Shown here one piece after another: positions 50,930-59,459 of a stretch of 64,000 nucleotides of DNA. The position numbers were made by a program, and so were the translations under genes. This stretch comes from Phytomonas francai (Eukaryota; Euglenozoa; Kinetoplastea; Trypanosomatida; Trypanosomatidae). The DNA lies in contig MJCC01000005.1 of NCBI GenBank assembly GCA_001766655.1, positions 738,301 through 802,300 of the forward strand, read 5' to 3'. The notes beneath the pieces were generated by a model. That model did no database searches. It was given only the letters and a program-made list of their open reading frames with translations, and had not been told where the DNA came from. Numbering within the stretch: the stretch's first letter is position 1; each line of letters starts with the position of its first letter.

Positions 50930-51976
50930 CTAAAGATCGGAAATAAGAAAATCTACATCAAGTGAATAAGAAAGATTTGCATCAGACTGTTTATCTTGTC
51001 CGATGATGTTGAGTCTTTTGCGCAAAGTCTCTTTGACTTCCCACAAGGACTCATCTTCGACAAGCGTCCCGTTATCACATCTGTAGCGATAAAGAAGAAT
51101 CTCAAGAGATGCTATATTGTTATATATCCAACGGCTTATCCCCACATCTACAGCAAGAAGCTTGCCTCCACAGAAAACCCCAATGCTCCCACTCGCTTGA
51201 GGTGTATGTCCAACTATGATTCTTTTGGCATTGAAATTATTCAAAACAAGGTCAACGGTGTTACAACGACCTTTCATTGCATCAAAAATCATCCTACGAG
51301 TCCAAAGGGGCCCCTCACTGCCAAGACTAGGTAGGATGTACTTTCTTTCACTAAGAGATTTTTGAACCAAGCTATTTAGTTCGTCTTTGCTAACTGTTTC
51401 GTTTCGGCTGCCTTGTGTAAAGCCAGCATGTACGAAAATACTATTTCCCTCGACATGAACTACTTTAAAATGATCAATAATAAAACGACCATAGGGTCCA
51501 TCGGGACTGAAAGCCATATCTCGCAATGACCTAGTAAGAAAACCTCCAAAGCTATTTTGGTTCACATAATGAAAGCTTCCTTGAAGGTTAAGTAGCTCAT
51601 GATTTCCAATGAGTAGTATCACTTTATCATCATGTGAGCTCGCGCTGGCTTGTTCGTAAAGCGAAAATGCAATATTTAAACATTCACGATCATTTTCACC
51701 ACGATCTATCAGATCACCCATTTGAATCAGTGAGGTACGCATAGGAATACCTTTATATTCATGTTCAGGGTCCCAAATAATACCAGTTTCACCATTTTCC
51801 TTAATTTCCTCGCGAATTAAGTTGAAAGATTTCAAAATTTTCCTAAAATTATCAGAGTCGCCATGGATATCGCCAACAACAACAACTCGATGAATTTCTA
51901 CAAGTGTTTTGCTTCTGCTGCAAAAACATATTATCGGAATGAATGAAAGCAAAAGGAGCACTTTTAACAATTTCAT
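50930..51976 (-). CDS. Shewanella-like protein phosphatase with signal peptide
   Basis: A 348-residue PPP-fold phosphatase of the Shelph (SLP) type, a bacterial-like branch also found in plants, apicomplexans and kinetoplastids. Metal and catalytic motifs are GDIHGD (35-40), GDLIDRG (87-93), GNHE (124-127), HAG (183-185) and VGHTPQ (255-260). Residues 1-20 (MKLLKVLLLLSFIPIICFCS) form a clear signal peptide, so the enzyme should enter the secretory path. It starts with an ATG at 51976. It is the first gene of the minus array after the strand-switch region and is more AT-rich than most neighbours. The SLP substrate in kinetoplastids is not known to me. Confidence 0.9.
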   Translation of the reverse strand: MKLLKVLLLLSFIPIICFCSRSKTLVEIHRVVVVGDIHGDSDNFRKILKSFNLIREEIKENGETGIIWDPEHEYKGIPMRTSLIQMGDLIDRGENDRECLNIAFSLYEQASASSHDDKVILLIGNHELLNLQGSFHYVNQNSFGGFLTRSLRDMAFSPDGPYGRFIIDHFKVVHVEGNSIFVHAGFTQGSRNETVSKDELNSLVQKSLSERKYILPSLGSEGPLWTRRMIFDAMKGRCNTVDLVLNNFNAKRIIVGHTPQASGSIGVFCGGKLLAVDVGISRWIYNNIASLEILLYRYRCDNGTLVEDESLWEVKETLRKRLNIIGQDKQSDANLSYSLDVDFLISDL

Positions 51977-52990
51977 AGAAATACCTAAGTTTTTTCTTTT
52001 AAGAGCAGGGTTACAATACTAGTATGAATATTTTTAATCAAGAAAAAAATAAATCTATAAAATTAATGAATGATTTTTTTAAAAAACGAATCATTGGAAG
52101 ATAAAAGAAAAAGTTAATAAAAATATATAACTAAGTATGCTTAGATTTATTGAAGCAGAAGGGGAATTATTGTACCCAAAATCAGATCATCAATAAAAGA
52201 AGAAAGGGCTCTTAAGCGACAAAAAAGGTTTCTTTTGCTGACAACTATTCTGTTGGCACGTAGGGAAAAATACGCGAAACTAAATTTCAAGGATAAAAGT
52301 TGAACTCTTTTCTAATATATGAAATTTATACCGGAAAAATCATAAAGCTATCGAAGTAGATATCGTTAAGGTTGCATTATTTAAATATAAAAACTAGTAG
52401 ATTAATGCAGGATATGGAAAAATGCAAATAATCATACAAATACACAGTTTTAAAAAAATACATATGACCTCGTTGTAGTTTAATAATGATAAATAAAATT
52501 TATTATTAGCGATGATTTATCTAAAAAAATTGATATCATTAGTGCTACATACTTAGCATGTATTTCGTGAAATTATTCTTAAGAATACTATACTAATAGC
52601 TCAAAAAGTTATAAAGGGAATGCTAGAAATGCATGAGTTTATTCCAACTGGTGTTAAAAATCTACTAAGTTATTTTATTCACTCATAAAAAAAAGCTAAT
52701 TTTAGGAGATTACAAGAAAAAAAATAGTAAAGTGAATAATAATTTTCAGAAAAAATATACAAGCCCAAACTGACACTATTCTTAAACAAGCAAAGATAAA
52801 GTTAAGTCGATAATCTTAAATGAAGCATTATACAAGCTATTCTGAAAATAAATTCATTACATAAACTATCAAGTCAATGAATATTCTGCATACTTTTTTA
52901 AATATATTGAAAATGCAAAAGAGATGCATCTTCAAAAATTTCGTTACTGTATGTCGAAGTGTTAAGTATAAATTTTATTCGCTTAAACTT

Positions 52991-53309
52991 GTAAACAGCA
53001 TGTTAGCCTGCATATACCGATCTACTAAAAATTCTACCCAATGTATCTGCGTTGTGTTACAGTATTATTCGCCAAGGTCTCATAAACTGGTGATGTGGAT
53101 GGGATCTTCCCTGGAAACATATACACAAGAGGAATGATGGAACAAAAACAAAAGGACCTTTCACCTCGTCACAAGAGTGGGAGATTTATTTTTTACATAA
53201 ATAGGGAGAAAATTGTTTCAACTCGTTCCAAGTTTATCGCCATCCTTCACTTCTTCATAATTATATCGAAAAAAAAAAAGCAAAACGCGATGCTTCGATC
53301 ACCTGGCAT
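52991..53309 (+). repeat. Interspersed repeat family B, copy 2 (319 bp)
   Basis: The second copy of 34741-35059, in direct orientation with 316 of 319 bases identical. The left flank is AT-rich unique sequence. The right edge is 60 bases from the C-run of the strand-switch region. Confidence 0.93.
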
Positions 53310-53369
53310 CGGAAAATGTTTGAGGTATCCGAATAATAGGAAATTGGCCCCATACCCCTTATTATTATT

Positions 53370-53386
53370 CCCCCCCCCCTCCCCCC
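53370..53386 (-). promoter_or_regulatory. G-run on the minus (sense) strand, strand-switch region
   Basis: The plus strand reads 10 C, one T, 6 C, so the minus strand carries a G6-A-G10 run about 1.4 kb upstream of the first minus-strand gene. Its orientation matches the transcription direction of that array. Confidence 0.5.
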
Positions 53387-53729
53387 TACTCCAGAGTGCA
53401 CCCCCGAAAAGCAAGCAAGCGAAGGAAACCAAGGATAACAAGGTAGGGGTGCTATTGTAATTGTTTTTTTACTTTTTTCAGATTATCCAAAAATTTCGCT
53501 AACCTTTTGGGGCGGGTTTCCCGTGATTCAAGGACGCGAGTGAACCCATCCTAGACGATTATTAATCCTTCCCCTCTGTCAATTCCCCCCTTCTTAGAGT
53601 AGGCGTATACACCGCTGCATTCGACAGCATCAGTAGCGCAGACTTGTCAATTCTTCTTTTTTTGTGTGTGTTTATGGGAGGTGAATACGGACCATTCCAA
53701 GCTAGACCTTTCTTTTTTTATGAGTGCGT

Positions 53730-53753
53730 GGGGGGGGGGGGGGGGGGGGGGGG
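53730..53753 (+). promoter_or_regulatory. 24-nt G-run on the plus (sense) strand, strand-switch region
   Basis: An uninterrupted run of 24 G about 410 bases upstream of the first plus-strand gene. It is preceded by GT-containing sequence (GTGTGTGTTT near 53,664). The run length may be imprecise because long homopolymers are hard to sequence. Confidence 0.55.
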
Positions 53754-54160
53754 TACTTTTAATTCTATCTTATTTAAAAAAATTCTCCCTTTAAATTTGA
53801 ATGTGCCGGGAAGAGTGGGGGTAAGATCCTATAAAGATTTTATAAATCCTATCCAAGAGAACGCTCCCATTACAATTTCTTCGAAGAGGTTGGAGGTTAA
53901 TGGGGAATGACTGTGTAATCTAAATTCAGCTTTTATATAGGTTTTCACTTTTGTTATGCTGAATATTGAACATTTTTGTCGCTCATTTTAATTATCACTA
54001 TTACCTTTATTTAATATTATTCATTTTCATAACCAACTGTTATATTTTTTACCATTCAAACTTTAGCAAATATACTCAGGATAAAATTTATAACACTTTC
54101 TAGTTGTTATGGGCATTTAAAGCCTTAAAAACTCAAGCACCATAAATCTTAAACTAGAAC

Positions 54161-54922
54161 ATGTTACGCCGTTTGTCAGCTGGTTGTATACCTTTTAGTC
54201 TACTATGTAGGCATTATACCGTTAATGAGTCCAAGAAATCATCAAATTCCCCTCGTATGGAATCCCGTCTTCATAGAAAATTGTACAATTTAACCATAAG
54301 AGAGGAAAAGGAGGAAAAGTTACGGGATTTTCTTCCAGCAAAACCACTTCTGCCAAGCGGATGGACCTTAAATCATGAGCTTGGCTCTAATCGGTTTGAT
54401 CTCATGAAGGAAATTGAGGTGCGGGACTGTGGAATCGAGTCAATGCACATTATTGCTCTTATGGAAATAAAGCAATACGAACATACTTTCCGTATGGATA
54501 ATGGCGAACGCGAGGAACAAGAGTATTTGAATTTCACTCTCTTTCTAAAGAAAAAGAGGTATCCGAAAGGTGGTCTTGAGTTTGGATTGACTTCTATCGA
54601 TATGGAGCTTGTCATGGATTCATTAGCTATCCATGATTCCAATGAAAGCTTTGAAAGCGCAATTTCAGTATTTGATGTAGACTCCAAAAAGAACTCAAGT
54701 AATAGAGGAACCAATCTTTTCAAACGACGTAAGCGGAATAGTAGGTACTCTGGGCCCATGATTAATGAGTTAGATGATGACCTTTCAGATGAGATTCTTG
54801 ATTATTTAGATGAGCGAGGAGTTAATAATCCATTTGCTGAGTACATAATGTCACAGGCTCATTATTTTGAACAGGAAGAATATATGAATTGGTTGCAGCT
54901 TCTTCGTCGCTTCTCAGACTAA
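54161..54922 (+). CDS. p22/MAM33 (C1QBP) family mitochondrial protein
   Basis: A 253-residue protein beginning MLRRLSAGCIPF, a typical mitochondrial presequence. The mature part has the p32/MAM33 order: an N-terminal helix, a twisted beta-sheet region (IIALMEIKQYEHTF...LNFTLFLKK), then an acidic helical end (ELDDDLSDEILDYLDERGV...EYMNWLQLLRRF). That end matches the ...L..YLE.RGI...E..NWL signature. The family forms acidic doughnut-shaped trimers in the mitochondrial matrix. In Trypanosoma brucei the p22 member has been linked to RNA editing accessory function. A basic insert (LFKRRKRNSRYSG, ~residue 188) is unusual for this acidic family. It is the first gene of the plus array. Confidence 0.85.
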   Translation: MLRRLSAGCIPFSLLCRHYTVNESKKSSNSPRMESRLHRKLYNLTIREEKEEKLRDFLPAKPLLPSGWTLNHELGSNRFDLMKEIEVRDCGIESMHIIALMEIKQYEHTFRMDNGEREEQEYLNFTLFLKKKRYPKGGLEFGLTSIDMELVMDSLAIHDSNESFESAISVFDVDSKKNSSNRGTNLFKRRKRNSRYSGPMINELDDDLSDEILDYLDERGVNNPFAEYIMSQAHYFEQEEYMNWLQLLRRFSD

Positions 54923-55094
54923 TTAGTATGAGGAGGGGGTGGTTATCGTTCTTTGTAGTTTAATGTATATATATATAAGGAGTTTGTATTATTCTCCAAT
55001 CTTATTCTATATGCTTTGTACTGCAAAATATTTGAATATGTGATTTCTACCCACCATGCATTTCATATTATATCCCTGAATAGGTAGAAACATA

Positions 55095-56420
55095 ATGTTT
55101 AAAAAAAATGTTTTGTTGAATAGCTATCAACGAGGAGGTTGGAGCCCTGGTTCAAAGCATCAAAAGCATATGACCTTGAATCCAACATTATTTCTGTACC
55201 GTTTTCCCGGTCCGCATGGTCCGGGGCCATATACAATGAAGTATTGGTGGACTTTAGGGTGTTTTCCAACAGGCCTAGACGCACCTTTCAGACTAAAAGA
55301 GTTTTTAGCTACTTATAAGCAACAACATGTTCCTATTGAAGTTGAAGAGTGGTTGGATTGCTTTCTTAATGATCCACTTCAAGAGCTCACTACAGCTATT
55401 GAAGAGCTTTTAGACCAACTAGAAAGCTGCCCAACTTCTGAAAAAACGAAAGGGTACGTGGCGCACGAACCTTCTGTGCTGCACCTTTCAAATGCACTCA
55501 CTAAAATTGAGCGTCAACTAGGAGTGCGAATACCCCCTATTGGTATTAGGGCAGCTTTAACACGAGAAGTAACTCATTCAAAGCTCATAGATGATCTTCA
55601 TGATTATAAAGAGGCGATAGTGACAAATGGAAGTACTCCACATCGCCGATTTGCCAGAATGTCATTTGAAGAGACTGATTCGATAGAGCACCAATTTTTA
55701 CCAGGTAACGTAGACACCGTATCAAATGAAGTTGGCTCAGCTGTGGGTAGTTTTGTGTCCATTCCTGAAAAGACTGCTGACGATGAGTTAAAATTAATTC
55801 GGCTTCTCACTACCTTTGCAGAGGGTTGTGCATCTAGGAACAAGTTTGATGATTCATTGCTTTTGCTGTCAAATTCGCTTGCATTTACGCATGATAATAT
55901 AAGTAAATCTGTGGTACACGGAAATATTTCCAAGGCAGCCCTACTTGACGGTAAATTTAAAGAAGCTGAATTTCATGGGAGGGAGGCCGCATTGTTGTTG
56001 TCCAACACCAAAGGAACAGAATCTTCCTCGTGCAAAGCATACCGGTTGTGGGCCACGGCTGTTGCGTATCAGGATGATTTTAGTAGCTCCCTGGGTATTA
56101 TTAATGACGCACTGACTTTGCATCCCAACAACCAGGAACTTGAGAGCTTGCAGCAGCAAGTGGTATTTATAAAGGAATCTTCCGGAAAGATGAATTCTCT
56201 TTTGAGGGGTAAACGTTATCATCTTAAGTCAGAACAGGATCGTGCGCTGATCAAAGGTGAGGGAAGAGTATTCGATAATGAATTTGATCTGGTAAAATTT
56301 GGGAATAAATTGTACCCAGCTAAAATGAATCCTTCCACAAACGAGATGGGGTCTGAATTCCGGCGTGTAGGGGATTTAGGCGGCTTTATATCAACTTCGC
56401 GCTCTACGGAAATTCTATGA
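55095..56420 (+). CDS. TPR-containing protein of unknown function
   Basis: A 441-residue protein from the ATG at 55095 (MFKKNVLLNSYQRGGW). The N-terminal ~60 residues are rich in G, P and W (FPGPHGPGPYTMKYWW). From about residue 235, helical pairs resembling tetratricopeptide repeats appear, including a canonical-looking AYRLWATAVAYQDDFSSSLGIINDALTLHPN (split by eye; ~315-345). The rest is helical or disordered. The basic start could be a mitochondrial presequence, and the GP-rich block recalls mitoribosomal or assembly proteins, but no specific family is recognised. The spacer to the p22-like gene is only 172 bases. Confidence 0.75.
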   Translation: MFKKNVLLNSYQRGGWSPGSKHQKHMTLNPTLFLYRFPGPHGPGPYTMKYWWTLGCFPTGLDAPFRLKEFLATYKQQHVPIEVEEWLDCFLNDPLQELTTAIEELLDQLESCPTSEKTKGYVAHEPSVLHLSNALTKIERQLGVRIPPIGIRAALTREVTHSKLIDDLHDYKEAIVTNGSTPHRRFARMSFEETDSIEHQFLPGNVDTVSNEVGSAVGSFVSIPEKTADDELKLIRLLTTFAEGCASRNKFDDSLLLLSNSLAFTHDNISKSVVHGNISKAALLDGKFKEAEFHGREAALLLSNTKGTESSSCKAYRLWATAVAYQDDFSSSLGIINDALTLHPNNQELESLQQQVVFIKESSGKMNSLLRGKRYHLKSEQDRALIKGEGRVFDNEFDLVKFGNKLYPAKMNPSTNEMGSEFRRVGDLGGFISTSRSTEIL

Positions 56421-56635
56421 ATTACTCAAGTAACCATTATCGCAAGATTCATACCTGAAATTTTTTTCTAATTTTACCCATTTGTATATTTGTACTCCGA
56501 AAAGAATGACTTACATGAAATATGTACTTTTTTTTTTTACCTCTCTCTTCTTCGCTGATGTATTGTTCAAAAGTATTCGTTCAAACTTGAAATATTTTCC
56601 CAAAATAAACTAAAGCATTCATACTCCTAAACTCA

Positions 56636-57277
56636 ATGAACAGAATTTCTCTGTCTGTTGCTGAGGCATTTAACAAGCACCAAGTTGCCCGCGCAGATGG
56701 TGAGACAACGCTTCCTTGGTCGAAAATTCCCATCGCTGGGATTGAGGCTGGGTATAGCCTGCCATCCCCAGTAATTAATGACGCCGTTTCTCGCTCAAAG
56801 TACCCTGGCCAGCTCACCTCTGACGAGTTCATCGCCTTTTGCGAAGCAAATCGAGGTCGGTGCGTTTCTCTTGAGGATATGGCGAAGTCTGTGACCTTCA
56901 TTGCTCCGTCCAATGTCATAACACATGCTTCACTCGAAAAAATTTTCAATGAAGCCCATTCAAATGATAACCCATTGTCTGAGAAGGAAATTGATGAATT
57001 GTTCAATATCCTAGATACTGAGCATAAGGGAGCAATTACTGCTGACCATTTCATGCAAACTCTGTATGGTGATGAAGGAAGTTTATGCTTGGCTGAACAA
57101 CGCGCAAATGATGTACTTAAAGCACAAATGTTGAAGAAGAAGAAGAAGGAAGAAGAAGAGAAGGCTGCACGCGGAAAGGAAGAACAAGCGAAACTTGAGA
57201 AGGAAAGGGCAGCCAAAAATAAAGCTGCTTCAAATGCTAAACCAGTCAAAAAGAAGAAGGCGAAGGCTTGCTGTTAA
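56636..57277 (+). CDS. Degenerate EF-hand protein with charged tail ending in CC
   Basis: A 213-residue protein from the ATG at 56636. Residues 1-145 look like an EF-hand pair. The clearest loop is at 127-138 (DTEHKGAITADH): it keeps G at position 6 and I at 8 but has K at 5 and H at 12, so calcium binding is doubtful. Residues 155-213 are a Lys/Glu/Ala-rich helix, probably coiled coil (KKKKKEEEEKAARGKEEQ-like), ending KKKAKACC. A terminal CC next to a polybasic stretch is a plausible lipidation site (double-cysteine prenylation or palmitoylation), giving membrane or flagellar attachment. The role is unknown. Confidence 0.75.
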   Translation: MNRISLSVAEAFNKHQVARADGETTLPWSKIPIAGIEAGYSLPSPVINDAVSRSKYPGQLTSDEFIAFCEANRGRCVSLEDMAKSVTFIAPSNVITHASLEKIFNEAHSNDNPLSEKEIDELFNILDTEHKGAITADHFMQTLYGDEGSLCLAEQRANDVLKAQMLKKKKKEEEEKAARGKEEQAKLEKERAAKNKAASNAKPVKKKKAKACC

Positions 57278-57885
57278 TAGCAGATATCAAGAGAATACAT
57301 TATAAATGAATAATAGTGTCTTTTGCATAAATACTCATCAATTGAAAATTCACGATTCCAAGCATTATATAAGCTAATATTATCAACGTCTTTTTTATTG
57401 TACCTATGCAAGGTGGTCTCAGAATATGTTATTTTTAGAGGTTTAGTGAGAAAAATGGCGCTTCAAGATATTTTCTCATGTCTCTGAGAAGGGGGAAAAA
57501 AATTAAGGAAAGAAGCAGGGGAGTAAATTCGTTTTAATTTGGTTTATTACTAGAATACGAAAAACGGTTGGTGGTAAGTTGGATTTGTATGTACGTAGGT
57601 AGGAAATACTAGGATATAAATTATATAGATTTGTATTTTATGCGGCACGAATATTATTTTCATACCTTTTGTGAAATGTTCATATATTATGTTATATCAG
57701 GTTAGATTAACTAGTGTGCATCACCATCGTATTCTGGGAATATAGATACACCCGGAATCGAGATATGCACTAAAAATGGTGTCACCATTGTTTTATTATG
57801 ATTGTATATGATTATCGTTTAAGTATTTTCATATCTCTAGACCCCCTATTACACAGATAATCAATAATTCAAAAAGTTATACCAT
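57278..57885. other. Spacer, 608 bases
   Basis: AT-rich, no gene. A pyrimidine-rich stretch (TTTTCATATCTCT) ending in AG near 57,840 is a likely acceptor for the cyclophilin gene. Confidence 0.5.
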
Positions 57886-58572
57886 ATGCTACGGCGAAGC
57901 TGTTGGGCCAAAAGAGCCAATTCTGCCTCTTTTATGCCATACAGCCCGATCTCATCCAATCCTGTAGTCTTTTTTGACATAACTGTTGAGGGCGAATCTT
58001 TAGGCCGTGTCTTCTTAGAACTTTTTAGGGATGTTGTTCCCAAAACGGTCGAGAACTTTCGTTCTTTATGCACCGGAGAACGAGGACGAAGTGTATGCCC
58101 ATTATACTACAAGGGAATTCCGTTTCACCGAATCATTCCTGGATTCATAGTACAAGGTGGAGATATTCTTACCAAGGACGGCAGAAGTAATGTGAGTGTT
58201 TTTGGCTACCCATTTCCAGACGAAAGCTTCTCGGGAAAAGCAGGGAAACACCTTTCAGGGACTATAGCTATGGCTCATAGTGGGCCAAACCAAAATGGAT
58301 CGCAGTTTTTTTTTAACCTTGATCGTAATGAACACCTGGATGGTAAGTTTGTTGTTTTCGGGCAGCTGGTAGACGGTTGGGAGGTTATAAATCAGGTTAG
58401 CAAAAGCTGTGGTTCACGCTGTGGAACACCAGTGAGTCGCGCGTGGATCTCTGAATGCGGGCAGAGTGGTGGGTATCTAGCTGAAGAGACAAAAGAAGCT
58501 CTAGAAGGTGAGCGTTTGCTTCATGACATGCCTGGGAAAGAAGTTCTCGACCTTATTCAGCCGCGTTACTAG
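57886..58572 (+). CDS. Cyclophilin-type peptidyl-prolyl isomerase, probably mitochondrial
   Basis: A 228-residue protein. The presequence-like N-terminus MLRRSCWAKRANSASF is followed by a single cyclophilin domain (~25-195). The active-site arginine (R82 in FHRIIPGF), Q90, F142 and the QNGSQFFF motif are kept, so isomerase activity is likely. Relative to human CypA, the cyclosporin-contacting W121 is H150 (HLDGKFVVFG) and H126 is F155. N102 and A103 are H131 and S132. Cyclosporin binding is therefore probably weak. A ~30-residue charged helical tail follows the domain. It starts with an ATG at 57886. Confidence 0.93.
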   Translation: MLRRSCWAKRANSASFMPYSPISSNPVVFFDITVEGESLGRVFLELFRDVVPKTVENFRSLCTGERGRSVCPLYYKGIPFHRIIPGFIVQGGDILTKDGRSNVSVFGYPFPDESFSGKAGKHLSGTIAMAHSGPNQNGSQFFFNLDRNEHLDGKFVVFGQLVDGWEVINQVSKSCGSRCGTPVSRAWISECGQSGGYLAEETKEALEGERLLHDMPGKEVLDLIQPRY

Positions 58573-59459
58573 CTTGGTATCCTATAAACTTTACACATGT
58601 CCATATTAAACGCCACACAAATAGCATATTTTGTCAGTTACAGCAATACATCTTCAGATTAATTTCCCTAGACACTTTTCAAACTTTTTTCTTGAGCTAT
58701 TTTCTTTACAACACACTTACGAGTTTCATTGCACGTGCTAGGATTTGACGCAAATATTACGTTTAGGCTGCAGTTAGACAAAAACTACAAACCTTGTGAC
58801 ATTCTGTACTGAAAAATTACACAATTTTCTGAATCGATGCTACGGCTTAGTAAATGGTTCGAGATATTCAATCCTAACATTTCCTGAACTGAACGCGTGG
58901 GGATATGGCATCGTTATCGTTCTTGAAGTAATTTAGAAGGGAGTTTCCGCTGTCATCCCCTCTCGAAGTGCACATTCACATACTCATACTAGTGTTCTAT
59001 AGTTCCGCGAGTCCGAAAACTTATCGTTATTCATGACTTTGACTTTTCATTTAAAAAGGATATAGACAGACTATGGCAACGCGGACAACGACTTTAGGAG
59101 CTTTTTCAATCATTTAGATACACTATTGCTATGTAAAGCGGTTCCTAGCGCCTTACCTGTAGATATTTGCCTTTTTTCTTTGAGAGATAGCAACTCAATC
59201 TATATCGTTATTTCTTTTTCTCTATGAAAATAGTAGAATATGGATCAATTTGTGTGTTACTTGCATAATTTTATGTAAGATTACTTGCTCCTTTATCAAC
59301 GTCTACAGTAGTCCTTTCTTATCACATAGTAGTCTTTCCTATTGATTGGGGAAAAAAATTCAGCCTAGAGAATTTTACGTTTTTTAGGAAGAAGTATATC
59401 TATACATACAAGTTGTTGTTTTTTGATACCTTTTTTTTTACGAATTTCTTTTTATTTCA
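58573..59459. other. Spacer, 887 bases
   Basis: AT-rich, gene-free. Pyrimidine tracts occur near 59,376-59,388 (followed by AG) and 59,428-59,458 (directly before the ATG at 59460). This leaves the splice site of the next gene ambiguous. Confidence 0.5.

Larger units (their letters stand above)
51977..54160. promoter_or_regulatory. Divergent strand-switch region, probable RNA polymerase II start region for both arrays
   Basis: All genes to the left are on the minus strand and all to the right on the plus strand, so transcription must diverge from here. The left kilobase is extremely AT-rich. Repeat copy B2 is at 52991-53309. A C-run (G-run on the minus strand) lies at 53370-53386 and a 24-G run on the plus strand at 53730-53753, so each array has a G-run on its own sense strand. 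In trypanosomatids divergent strand-switch regions are sites of transcription initiation, and G-runs oriented with transcription have been reported there. No tRNA or other RNA gene was seen. Confidence 0.75.
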
